From contig CALFYB010000323.1 of NCBI GenBank assembly GCA_937952995.1, positions 1-7,840 on the forward strand: a DNA stretch of 7,840 bases. Direction: 5' to 3'. The DNA is from an uncultured Caulobacteraceae bacterium (GTDB lineage Bacteria; Pseudomonadota; Alphaproteobacteria; Caulobacterales; Caulobacteraceae). Below, piece after piece: positions 1 to 7,172 of the stretch. A program made the position numbers and the translations under genes. Position 1 is the first letter of the stretch; each line of letters starts with the position of its first letter. The notes under the pieces are model-generated. The model was given only the letters and a program-made list of their open reading frames with translations, was not told the DNA's origin and searched no databases.

Positions 1-1
1 C

Positions 2-739
2 GCCGCAGGGAACTTCATTGGCGTCGGGCTTGAGCTTGGCGGCAAGGATCCGGCCTATGTGCGGGCCGATGCCAATCTGGACCATGCTATCGAGACCTTG
101 GTCGATGGGGCCTTCTTCAATTCGGGCCAGAGCTGCTGCGGCATTGAGCGGATCTACGTCCATGAGGCGCTCTATGATGCCTTTGTCGAAGGGGCTGTGG
201 CTCTGACCAAGACCTATGTGCTGGGCTCGCCGATGGATGCGAGCACGACGCTCGGTCCCATGGTCAAGGCCTCGGCAGCAGAGTTTGTGCGCGGCCAGAT
301 CGCAGAGGCGGTTGCGGCCGGTGCCAAGGCTCACCTCGATCCAGCAGACTTCCCCGCCAATGCCGACGGCACCGCCTATATGGCCCCGCAGATCCTGACC
401 GGCGTTGACCATTCGATGTCGGTGATGCGCGATGAGTCCTTCGGGCCCGTGGTTGGCATCATGAAGGTGTCGAGCGATGCTGAGGCCATCGGCTTGATGA
501 ATGACAGCCCCTTTGGCCTGACCGCTGCGATCTGGAGCGAGGATCCCGTCGCGGCCCACGCCATTGCCAGCCAGATTGAGACCGGCACCGTCTTTCTCAA
601 TCGCTGCGACTATCTGGACCCCGCGCTGGCTTGGACGGGCGTCAAGGATACGGGCCGGGGTGTGACCCTCAGCCGCCTTGGCTATGAGCATTTGACCCGC
701 GCCAAGTCCTATCATTTCCGTCTTTCGACCAAGGATTAA
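2..739 (+). CDS. Aldehyde dehydrogenase family protein, C-terminal half (5' end outside window)
   Basis: This is an NAD(P)-dependent aldehyde dehydrogenase, oxidising an aldehyde to its carboxylic acid in the cytoplasm. The frame is open from base 2 and gives 245 residues, about half of a typical 450-500 residue enzyme, so the N-terminal cofactor-binding half lies off the left edge. The catalytic Glu sits in GLELGGKDP (codon 32-34). The catalytic Cys is the first Cys of GQSCCGIER (codon 134-136). They are 34 residues apart, the spacing of E268 and C302 in ALDH2. The family motif ESFGPVVGIMKV and the stretch FGLTAAIWSED follow. The C-terminal motif is DPALAWTGVKDTGRG, unlike the commoner PFGGxKxSGxGRE form, so this is a divergent subfamily with unknown substrate. 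The stop is two bases before the alcohol dehydrogenase start, indicating one operon. The family call is firm; the substrate is not known. Confidence 0.95.
   Translation, partial: AAGNFIGVGLELGGKDPAYVRADANLDHAIETLVDGAFFNSGQSCCGIERIYVHEALYDAFVEGAVALTKTYVLGSPMDASTTLGPMVKASAAEFVRGQIAEAVAAGAKAHLDPADFPANADGTAYMAPQILTGVDHSMSVMRDESFGPVVGIMKVSSDAEAIGLMNDSPFGLTAAIWSEDPVAAHAIASQIETGTVFLNRCDYLDPALAWTGVKDTGRGVTLSRLGYEHLTRAKSYHFRLSTKD
731..735 (+). promoter_or_regulatory. Ribosome binding site of the alcohol dehydrogenase gene
   Basis: AAGGA lies six bases before the ATG at 742, inside the last codons of the aldehyde dehydrogenase gene. It supports this ATG as the start and suggests that translation of the two genes is coupled. 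Confidence 0.6.
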
Positions 740-741
740 TC

Positions 742-1923
742 ATGACCGCCGTACTGACTGGCAACTGGAACTATCCGACGAAAATCATCAGCGGACCTGG
801 CCGAATTCAAGAGTTGGGGGCCCAGTGCGTCGCCAACAAAATGCTCAATCCCTTGGTTGTCACCGATAAGGGCTTGGCCGACAGCAGCATCATCGCGTCG
901 GTCCGTCAGGCGCTGGACGCTGCCAAGGTTCCCTTCGCCCTCTATGCCGAGGTTCAAGGCAACCCCGTCGCCAAGAATGTCGACGATGGCGTTTCGGTTT
1001 ACCGCGCAGGCCAGCATGACGGTGTGATCGCAGTCGGCGGCGGCTCTGGCCTTGATGTCGGCAAGGCCATTGCCTTCATGTCGGGTCAAACCCGCCCGTT
1101 ATGGGACTTCGAAGATATTGGCGACTGGTGGACGCGCGCCGATCCGGCTGGGATTGCGCCGGTGATCGCCGTGCCAACCACATCTGGGACCGGCTCAGAA
1201 GTTGGCCGCGCCTCGGTGGTCGTCAATGAAGACACCCATGAGAAGAAGATCATCTTCCATCCCAAGATGATGCCGGTGCTGGTGATTTCCGATCCGGAAC
1301 TGACCACGGGTCTGCCTGCCCACATTACAGCTGCGACCGGGATCGATGCCTTCGTCCATTGTTTCGAAGCCTATTGCGCGCCGGGTTTCCACCCGATGGC
1401 GGACGGTATCGCACTGGAAGGTATGAGGCTGATCAAGGACTTCCTACCCCGTGCCTATGCTGATGGTAAGGACATTGAAGCGCGGGCCATGATGTTGGCA
1501 GCGGCCAGCATGGGGGCGACCGCGTTCCAGAAGGGGCTGGGGGCCGTCCATTCCATCTCTCACCCGGTCGGGGCCTTCTATAACACCCACCATGGCCTGA
1601 CCAACGCCATCGTCCTGCCCTATGTGATGATGTTCAACCGCCCGGCCATCGCAGAGCGCATGGACCGGCTGGCGCGGTTCTTGGGTCTTGAAGGGGATGG
1701 CTTTGACGCTGTGCTCGCTTGGGTCCTGAGCTTTCGTGAAGCGTTGGGCATTCCAGACGCCCTTGGGGCCATTGGCGTTCCTTTGGACCAGGCCGACACG
1801 ATTGGTATCCACGCGCAAAATGATCCCTCCACCGGCAGCAATCCGCGCGCGACGACCCCGGAGATTATGACGGCTCTGTTCAAGGCCGCTGTGAATGGGG
1901 ACCTGAGCGCCGCGACGCTTTAG
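742..1923 (+). CDS. Iron-containing (group III) alcohol dehydrogenase
   Basis: This cytoplasmic NAD(P)-dependent enzyme interconverts an alcohol and an aldehyde and belongs to the FucO/AdhB family. It is 393 residues, close to the usual 380-390. The N-terminal dinucleotide-binding half holds GGGSGLD at residues 99-105 and PTTSGTGSE at 145-153. The metal ligands of E. coli FucO (D196, H200, H263, H277) correspond to D202 and H206 in GIDAFVHCFE, H270 in VHSISHP, and H284 in NTHHGLTNA. All are present with matching spacing, so the enzyme should be active. The gene begins two bases after the aldehyde dehydrogenase stop, so the two products probably act in sequence: this enzyme makes the aldehyde that its neighbour oxidises. 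Nothing visible identifies the substrate. A strong stem-loop follows the stop codon. Confidence 0.96.
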   Translation: MTAVLTGNWNYPTKIISGPGRIQELGAQCVANKMLNPLVVTDKGLADSSIIASVRQALDAAKVPFALYAEVQGNPVAKNVDDGVSVYRAGQHDGVIAVGGGSGLDVGKAIAFMSGQTRPLWDFEDIGDWWTRADPAGIAPVIAVPTTSGTGSEVGRASVVVNEDTHEKKIIFHPKMMPVLVISDPELTTGLPAHITAATGIDAFVHCFEAYCAPGFHPMADGIALEGMRLIKDFLPRAYADGKDIEARAMMLAAASMGATAFQKGLGAVHSISHPVGAFYNTHHGLTNAIVLPYVMMFNRPAIAERMDRLARFLGLEGDGFDAVLAWVLSFREALGIPDALGAIGVPLDQADTIGIHAQNDPSTGSNPRATTPEIMTALFKAAVNGDLSAATL

Positions 1924-1941
1924 CCGGCTTAACCGATTGGC

Positions 1942-1988
1942 AGCGACAGGGACGGATTGGATCGCTAGAAGGTCCGTCCCTAGTCGCT
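1942..1988. terminator. Strong stem-loop between the dehydrogenase operon and the DUF1993 gene; possible terminator
   Basis: The arm AGCGACAGGGACGGA (1942-1956) pairs with 1973-1988. This gives 15 perfect base pairs, with one bulged A at 1982 and a 16-base loop. It starts 18 bases after the alcohol dehydrogenase stop, the usual place for a transcription-end hairpin. However, no run of T follows on either side, so it is not a classical intrinsic terminator. Its right arm ends seven bases before the ribosome binding site of the next gene, so it could instead affect RNA stability or translation. It could also be one copy of a dispersed palindromic repeat. The structure is certain; the function is inferred. 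Confidence 0.4.
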
Positions 1989-1995
1989 CCGACCC

Positions 1996-2003
1996 GGTGA
2001 GGA
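1996..2003 (+). promoter_or_regulatory. Ribosome binding site of the DUF1993 gene
   Basis: GGTGAGGA ends six bases before the ATG at 2010. It fixes that ATG as the start, and the protein begins with the MQLSMYQAS sequence typical of the family. Confidence 0.65.
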
Positions 2004-2009
2004 TTTACC

Positions 2010-2516
2010 ATGCAGCTCTCGATGTATCAGGCTTCGGCACCGGTTTTCGCGCAAGGTTTGCGGGCACTGTTGGGCATCCTGGGTAAGGCGCAGGCCCACA
2101 TCGAAGCGCGCGGTATCGATCCCAATGCGCTTTTGCAGGCGCGGCTCTTTCCGGACATGCTGCCCTTCAACCGTCAAATTCACCTCTGCACCGATTTTGC
2201 AAAGGGTCCTGTCGCGCGTTTGGCGGGCGAGGAACCCACCAGTTTCGCCGATGTCGAGGCCAGCTTCCCGGACCTCATCGCGCGGGTGGCCAACACCCTC
2301 GCCATTGTTGAGGGCTTTACGGCTGATCAGATCGATGGGTCCGAAGACAAGGATATCACGCTGATCCGGCGCGGCGAATCCACGGTCGTGAAGGGGCGGG
2401 CCTACCTGCTCGAACAGGCCATGCCGAACTTCTACTTCCACCTGACCACGGCCTTCGCGATCCTGCGTCATAATGGCGTCGAGATTGGTAAGAAAGACTT
2501 CTTGGGTTTGGTTTAA
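2010..2516 (+). CDS. DUF1993 domain-containing protein
   Basis: This is a 168-residue soluble protein with no signal peptide or membrane segment. The whole length matches the DUF1993 pattern as I recall it: MQLSMYQAS at the start, ARLFPDMLPFNRQ near residues 44-56, DGSEDKDI near residue 110, then AYLLEQAMPNFYFHLTTAF (about 131-149) and AILRHNGVEIGKKDFLG at the end. The family is thought to be related to DinB-like four-helix bundles, and its biochemical role is unknown. The gene is complete and has its own strong ribosome binding site. It is separated from the upstream operon by an 86-base gap holding a stem-loop, so co-transcription is uncertain. A gene-free AT-rich stretch follows. The family call is confident; no function should be assigned. 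Confidence 0.92.
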   Translation: MQLSMYQASAPVFAQGLRALLGILGKAQAHIEARGIDPNALLQARLFPDMLPFNRQIHLCTDFAKGPVARLAGEEPTSFADVEASFPDLIARVANTLAIVEGFTADQIDGSEDKDITLIRRGESTVVKGRAYLLEQAMPNFYFHLTTAFAILRHNGVEIGKKDFLGLV

Positions 2517-2626
2517 AGGTTGCGCTACTGCGGAATAATGCCGAATAAAATTGCATTTATATTTTCATTTATCCAAAACACGTCTTTATAGGCATGTATT
2601 TATCGCTATTTTTGTTGTATAAATAA

Positions 2627-2640
2627 TTAATATTCATTAA
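2627..2640. repeat. Short inverted repeat TTAAT-N4-ATTAA, possible operator
   Basis: TTAAT (2627-2631) and ATTAA (2636-2640) form a perfect 5-bp inverted repeat with a 4-base spacer, in the most AT-rich part of the gap. It resembles a dimeric-regulator site, but in DNA this AT-rich it could arise by chance. Confidence 0.25.
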
Positions 2641-2731
2641 CTGAGTTGTATTTTTTGTAGTCGTCGCATTTTTCGGGTTCGAATTTCTGCGCGTTTGTTA
2701 AGGTTAATTTCGATTTTATTTCACCCGGAGA

Positions 2732-2759
2732 TTCACCGTTCTCGGCGCGTTCCTATAAC
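2732..2759 (+). promoter_or_regulatory. Candidate sigma-70-type promoter of the large metalloprotease gene
   Basis: TTCACC (2732-2737) and TATAAC (2754-2759) match the -35 and -10 consensus at four and five of six bases, with a 16-bp spacer. Transcription would start near 2766, leaving a leader of about 80 bases before the GTG start. This is a by-eye match only; other AT-rich hexamers nearby could serve instead. Confidence 0.3.
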
Positions 2760-2844
2760 GATGGTTATATTGTTTGCTAAAATCGCAGATGCTAATCCAC
2801 CGCTAGAGACATTAGATCGTTGAATTCAATAGAGACTGATTGCT

Positions 2845-5800
2845 GTGAATAGTCATTTTTCTTTTAACGACTCAGAGGCGCGTTTAGGCCGCGACTTTGA
2901 TGACTCCTCATTCGGAGGGCTGAGCGGGGCAGGCGTCGGATCCGACTTTGGCGCGCCTTTTGGTCTTTTTTACGCGGGAGCACAGGGCCTGACGAAGGCC
3001 AATCCCTTCACCAACTCCACCACGACCAAGCAAACTTTGCAGGTCGGTGACACGCGCGGCACCCCGACGGCGACGGGTCTGGTTTCGTCAACCAGCTTGG
3101 TATCGAAGACTTCTGCTCAAGCCGCCGACATTATAACGCGCAGTGGATATAAGTGGCTGGACGGTTCCGACGGTGTGGTTGACGGTATAACCAACCTGTC
3201 CTTTGCATTCAAAAGCACGGCTGCAGCAACGGACCCAGCAGGGTTCACGCGGTTCACGGAAGCAGAGATAAACTTCACGCTGAATATGATGACGTCTTGG
3301 TCGGATGTGGCCAACGTCAAGTTCAATCGGGTGGGTACAGGCACAACCGGTGACGCGGCCTATTCGAACAACGCCACGATCCTCTTTTCAAATTACAATC
3401 TGAATGACGGTAATGCGGCCTATGCCTACATGCCGGGCGCGACAGATTTTGCGTCCAATGCGGGCGATGTTTACGTCAATTACTACAACCCAAGCAGTCA
3501 GATCTACGACTACATGACCTATGGCGCGCTCGCCATTGCTCATGAGTTTGGTCACGCCCTGGGGCTACAGCATCCTGGCGACTACAATGCCACCTTGGGT
3601 GCGACCTTCACCTACAGCACCAACGCCGCCTATTTGGAAGATAGTCGTCAGTATACGCTGATGAGCTATTTCGACGGCAGTTCGACCGGCGAGACGGCGA
3701 ACATCTATGCATCGTCGCCCCTGATGGACGACATCACAGCGATGCAGAAGCTGTACGGGGCCAATATGACCACCCGCACGACGGACACGGTCTATGGCTT
3801 CAATTCGACCGCAGACCGCGATTGGTTCTCCGCGTCGGTCAACGGCGTGGCGCGTGCTGTTGTCTTCTGCGTCTGGGATGCGGGCGGCAACGATACGTTT
3901 GATTTCTCCGGTTACGGGCAAAACCAGACCATCGACCTTCGCGCGGGGGCCTTCTCCCACGTGGGCGGCCTTGTTGGGACCGTATCCATTGCGATCGGCG
4001 CGGTCATCGAAAACGCCATCGGCGGTGTGGGTGCGGATACCCTGATCGGTAACGCTGTCAGCAATAAGCTCATCGGCGGTGCGGGGAATGACAGTCTTGA
4101 CGGCGGCGCGGGTACCGACACCTTAATCGGCGGCCTCGGAGATGACACCTACATCGTTGATAATGTAGGAGATATTGTCACCGAGCTGGCCAATGAAGGC
4201 ATCGACACAGTTAAGTCCTCGGTCAGTTATGTCTTGGCGGCTAACGTCGAAAACCTAACCTTGACCGGCACCGCGGCCATCACTGGCACCGGTAACGATT
4301 TGGGCAATGTTCTCATTGGCAATGTCGCCGCCAATATCCTGACCGGCGGCGCGGGCAATGATACGCTCGATGGCGGGGCAGGCAGCGACACCCTCGTCGG
4401 CGGCACAGGCAACGACATCTATGTGGTCGACGTCGCGGCGGACGTCATCACCGAACTGGCCAATGAAGGTATCGATACGGTTCAGGCCGGATTTACCTAT
4501 GTTCTGGGTGCCACCCTTGAAAATCTGACCCTCACCGGCACGACCGCGATCAATGGAACGGGTAACGCCGTCGATAACGTCATCACCGGCAATAGCGCGG
4601 CCAATATTCTGACCGGCGGCGCGGGCAATGACACGCTTGATGGTGGCGCGGGCAGCGACACCCTGATCGGCGGAACAGGTGATGACACCTATGTTGTCGA
4701 TGTCGCGACGGACGTGATCACCGAACTGGCCAATGAAGGCACCGACACGGTCAAGGCCAGCTTTACCTATACGCTGGGTGCCACCCTTGAAAATCTGACC
4801 CTCACGGGAACAGCGGCGATCAATGGCACCGGCAATGCCGCGAACAATGTCCTGATCGGCAATAGCGCGGCCAATATCCTGACCGGTGGCGCAGGCAATG
4901 ATAATCTTGACGGGGGGGCAGGGATCGACACCCTAGTCGGCGGAACTGGCGACGACACCTACGTGGTTGATGTTGCTGGAGATATTATTACAGAACTGGC
5001 CAATGAAGGTACGGATTCTGTTCTATCTTCCGTCACCTATACGCTGGGTGCCAACCTCGAAAATCTGGCCCTGACCGGTGCGGCCGCGATCAACGCGACG
5101 GGCAACACGGCCAACAATAACCTGATCGGCAACAGTTCTGCCAACATCCTCAACGGCGGTGCTGGCAACGATACGATGGCTGGCGGCTTGGGCGATGACA
5201 CCTATGTCGTGGATGTCGTCGGTGACGTGGTCACCGAACTGGCGGGCCAAGGCACCGACACGGTTCAGTCGGCGATCACCTACACGCTGGGTGCCAATGT
5301 CGAAAACCTGACCCTAACCGGCACGACGGCCATTAATGGTACCGGCAATGAGCTGAACAATGTCATTACGGGCAATGCGGCCGCTAATATTTTGACGGGC
5401 GGCGCGGGCAACGACACGCTAAACGGTGGTGCTGGCATTGACACGATGGTCGGCGGACTTGGTGACGACACCTATGTGGTCGATGTTGCTGGCGACATCA
5501 TCACCGAACTGGCCAATGAAGGCACAGACACGGTCAATTCGGCCATTACCTATACCCTCGGTGCCACGCTAGAAAACCTGACCCTGACCGGCACGACGGC
5601 GATCAATGGCACGGGCAACGCCTCGAACAATATCCTCATTGGAAACACGGCGGCGAACATCCTCACGGGCGGCGCGGGCAATGATATTCTCGACGGTGGC
5701 GCGGGCAGCGATACCCTAACCGGCGGAACGGGCGATGACACCTATGTCGTCGATGCGACCGGTGACAAGGTGACGGAACTGGCCAACGAAGGCACCGATA

Positions 5801-7095
5801 CGGTCAGGTCGAGCATTACCTATATCTTGGGTGCCAATCTTGAAAACCTGACCCTGACCGGTACGGCCGCGATCAACGCCACGGGCAACACGGTCAACAA
5901 TATCCTGATCGGCAACAGTGCGGCCAACATCCTCGATGGTGGTACCGGCAGTGATACGATGGCAGGCGGCCTGGGCGACGATACCTATGTGATCGATGTC
6001 GCGACCGACGTGGTTACCGAGCTTGCCAATGAAGGGACCGATACGGTCAAGGCGGCCTTCACCTACACGCTGCTGGCCAATTTCGAGAACCTGACCCTGA
6101 CCGGTACGGCCGCGATCAACGGGACCGGCAATGAGCTGAACAATGTGCTGATCGGCAATGCCGCTGCGAACGTTCTGACAGGCGGTCTCGGCAATGACAC
6201 GCTCGATGGCGGCGCAGGGATCGACACGCTGGTCGGCGGGGTCGGTGACGACATCTATTTTGTAGACGTCGCTGGCGATATTCTTACCGAGCTGGCCAAT
6301 GAAGGCACCGACACGGTTAATGCTGCGATCACCTATACGCTCGGGGCCAACCTTGAGAACCTGACCCTCACGGGCACTACGGCGATTAACGGGACAGGAA
6401 ATGCCGCGAATAACATGTTGATCGGCAATGCCGCCGCCAACATCCTGACCGGCGGAGCTGGCAACGACGTTTTGAACGGTGGTGCCGGTATCGACACCCT
6501 GATCGGTGGTGCGGGTGATGATATCTATTTCGTCGACGTCGCCGGTGACGTGGTCACGGAACTGGCTAATGAAGGCACCGATACGGTCAATGCGGCCGTC
6601 ACCTACACCCTTGGCGCGAACCTTGAGAACCTGACCCTCACCGGAACAGCGGCGATCAATGGTACGGGCAATGGCGCGAACAATATCCTGATCGGAAATA
6701 GCGCCGCCAACGTCCTCAATGGCGGCGCGGGCAACGACTTCCTCACCGGTGGTGGCGGCAAGGATACGCTGACCGGTGGGGCGGGGGCCGATGCCTTTAT
6801 TTTCACCGCCTTGACCGACAGTACCGCTGCGGCTCCTGAATTAATTACGGATTTCACTTGGGCGGACGGGGATTATATTAATCTCTCAGCTCTGGATGCG
6901 AACACGACGCTGGCCGGGGATCAGGCCTTCAGCTTTGTGAGCGCCTTCAGCAAGCAGGCGGGTCAAGCGACACTGACCTATGATGCAACGACCAACACCT
7001 CGACCTTCAGTGCGGATGTCAATGGCGACGGTGTGGCAGATTTTGTTCTGAAGATCACGGGCCAGCAGGACGCGACCCACGGTTGGATGCTATAG
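2845..7095 (+). CDS. Large RTX metalloprotease, serralysin family (peptidase M10)
   Basis: This is a 1416-residue zinc endopeptidase predicted to be secreted by a type I (ABC-HlyD-TolC) system and to fold on extracellular calcium. It has no Sec signal peptide. Residues 1-85 are a Gly/Ser/Asp-rich leader. The catalytic domain (about 86-290) holds HEFGHALGLQH at 233-243 (HExxHxxGxxH) and the Met-turn MSY at 273-275, whose Tyr is the extra zinc ligand of serralysins. The serralysin C-terminal domain starts near 297, with WDAGGNDTFDFSGY and IENAIGG. Ordinary RTX turns occupy 393-433, ten long modules 434-1315, and a capping domain 1316-1416. The cap has DVNGDGVADF (1391-1400), a calcium loop, and ends in GWML, like the hydrophobic serralysin secretion tail. 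Classical serralysins are about 470-490 residues; the excess is the module array. The GTG start is chosen because an in-frame TAG lies at 2830-2832 and no ATG is suitable; AGAGA at 2831-2835 is a weak ribosome site. Tandem TAG-TAA stops end it. No transporter or inhibitor gene is in view. Confidence 0.93.
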   Translation: MNSHFSFNDSEARLGRDFDDSSFGGLSGAGVGSDFGAPFGLFYAGAQGLTKANPFTNSTTTKQTLQVGDTRGTPTATGLVSSTSLVSKTSAQAADIITRSGYKWLDGSDGVVDGITNLSFAFKSTAAATDPAGFTRFTEAEINFTLNMMTSWSDVANVKFNRVGTGTTGDAAYSNNATILFSNYNLNDGNAAYAYMPGATDFASNAGDVYVNYYNPSSQIYDYMTYGALAIAHEFGHALGLQHPGDYNATLGATFTYSTNAAYLEDSRQYTLMSYFDGSSTGETANIYASSPLMDDITAMQKLYGANMTTRTTDTVYGFNSTADRDWFSASVNGVARAVVFCVWDAGGNDTFDFSGYGQNQTIDLRAGAFSHVGGLVGTVSIAIGAVIENAIGGVGADTLIGNAVSNKLIGGAGNDSLDGGAGTDTLIGGLGDDTYIVDNVGDIVTELANEGIDTVKSSVSYVLAANVENLTLTGTAAITGTGNDLGNVLIGNVAANILTGGAGNDTLDGGAGSDTLVGGTGNDIYVVDVAADVITELANEGIDTVQAGFTYVLGATLENLTLTGTTAINGTGNAVDNVITGNSAANILTGGAGNDTLDGGAGSDTLIGGTGDDTYVVDVATDVITELANEGTDTVKASFTYTLGATLENLTLTGTAAINGTGNAANNVLIGNSAANILTGGAGNDNLDGGAGIDTLVGGTGDDTYVVDVAGDIITELANEGTDSVLSSVTYTLGANLENLALTGAAAINATGNTANNNLIGNSSANILNGGAGNDTMAGGLGDDTYVVDVVGDVVTELAGQGTDTVQSAITYTLGANVENLTLTGTTAINGTGNELNNVITGNAAANILTGGAGNDTLNGGAGIDTMVGGLGDDTYVVDVAGDIITELANEGTDTVNSAITYTLGATLENLTLTGTTAINGTGNASNNILIGNTAANILTGGAGNDILDGGAGSDTLTGGTGDDTYVVDATGDKVTELANEGTDTVRSSITYILGANLENLTLTGTAAINATGNTVNNILIGNSAANILDGGTGSDTMAGGLGDDTYVIDVATDVVTELANEGTDTVKAAFTYTLLANFENLTLTGTAAINGTGNELNNVLIGNAAANVLTGGLGNDTLDGGAGIDTLVGGVGDDIYFVDVAGDILTELANEGTDTVNAAITYTLGANLENLTLTGTTAINGTGNAANNMLIGNAAANILTGGAGNDVLNGGAGIDTLIGGAGDDIYFVDVAGDVVTELANEGTDTVNAAVTYTLGANLENLTLTGTAAINGTGNGANNILIGNSAANVLNGGAGNDFLTGGGGKDTLTGGAGADAFIFTALTDSTAAAPELITDFTWADGDYINLSALDANTTLAGDQAFSFVSAFSKQAGQATLTYDATTNTSTFSADVNGDGVADFVLKITGQQDATHGWML
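4144..6789 (+). repeat. Ten tandem RTX modules of 270 or 243 bp inside the metalloprotease gene
   Basis: Units begin at 4144, 4414, 4684, 4954, 5197, 5467, 5737, 5980, 6250 and 6520, and the last ends at 6789. Eight are 270 bp (90 residues); units 4 and 7 are 243 bp (81 residues). Each has about 54 non-RTX residues, with the motifs YVVDVAGD, TELANEGTDTV, TYTLGANLENLTLTG and INGTGN. Then come four nonapeptide turns (three in the short units) of the type GGAGNDTLD. The RTX turns should form calcium-bound beta-roll. The modules are near-identical as protein but differ at many third codon positions, so most copies are not recent. This module is common in bacterial RTX proteins. Its role here may be to space the protease from, or tie it to, a surface; that is inference. 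Confidence 0.93.
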
Positions 7096-7096
7096 T

Positions 7097-7125
7097 AACA
7101 ATTGCTTAACTATTGAAAAATTGTT
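7097..7125. repeat. Weak AT-rich inverted repeat after the large metalloprotease
   Basis: AACAATT (7097-7103) and AATTGTT (7119-7125) can pair around a 15-base loop, starting right after the tandem stop codons. The seven pairs are mostly A-T and no clear T run follows, so termination here is doubtful. The 77-base gap to the next gene leaves both co-transcription and a separate promoter possible. Confidence 0.25.
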
Positions 7126-7172
7126 GCTGCGTCTCGTAGCGGGCACGACCAGAACTTGAGAAAGACGTCCCT

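Larger units (their letters stand above)
2517..2844. other. AT-rich gene-free interval upstream of the large metalloprotease
   Basis: No convincing coding frame is seen here. Bases 2521-2820 are about 35% GC by hand count, and 2581-2640 only about 22%, in otherwise GC-rich DNA. The interval holds short repeats. GGAATAA and CGAATAA (2532-2538, 2542-2548) are ten bases apart, CATTTAT occurs at 2554-2560 and 2566-2572, and there is a TTAAT/ATTAA palindrome at 2627-2640. It is the only space before the metalloprotease gene, so it probably carries its promoter and regulator sites. Low GC of this kind can attract xenogeneic silencers such as MucR or H-NS-like proteins, but that is inference. Confidence 0.6.

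Noticed and set aside
2627..2707. CtrA-type cell-cycle regulator sites (paired TTAA)
   Set aside because: The TTAA pairs at 2627-2640 and 2698-2707 have spacers of six and two bases. The CtrA consensus needs seven, and TTAA is common by chance in DNA this AT-rich.
2836..2847. CTG at 2836 as an earlier start for the large metalloprotease
   Set aside because: It is in frame after the stop at 2830-2832 but would place AGAGA too close to the start codon, and CTG starts are rare. The GTG at 2845 has better spacing.
4144..6789. Tandem repeat array considered as CRISPR or a non-coding satellite
   Set aside because: The units are 270 or 243 bp, stay in frame throughout, and vary mainly at third codon positions. 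They encode protein, and there is no short repeat-spacer pattern.
4144..6857. Repeated open frames on the minus strand across the RTX array, with Pro-rich products such as SLPAPP
   Set aside because: They recur at the module period as antisense readings of GGAG-type repeats. They have no ribosome sites and no family resemblance, so they are shadows of the coding strand.
7097..7125. Intrinsic terminator after the large metalloprotease
   Set aside because: The stem is seven mostly A-T pairs with a 15-base loop and no following T run, so it is kept only as a weak inverted repeat.
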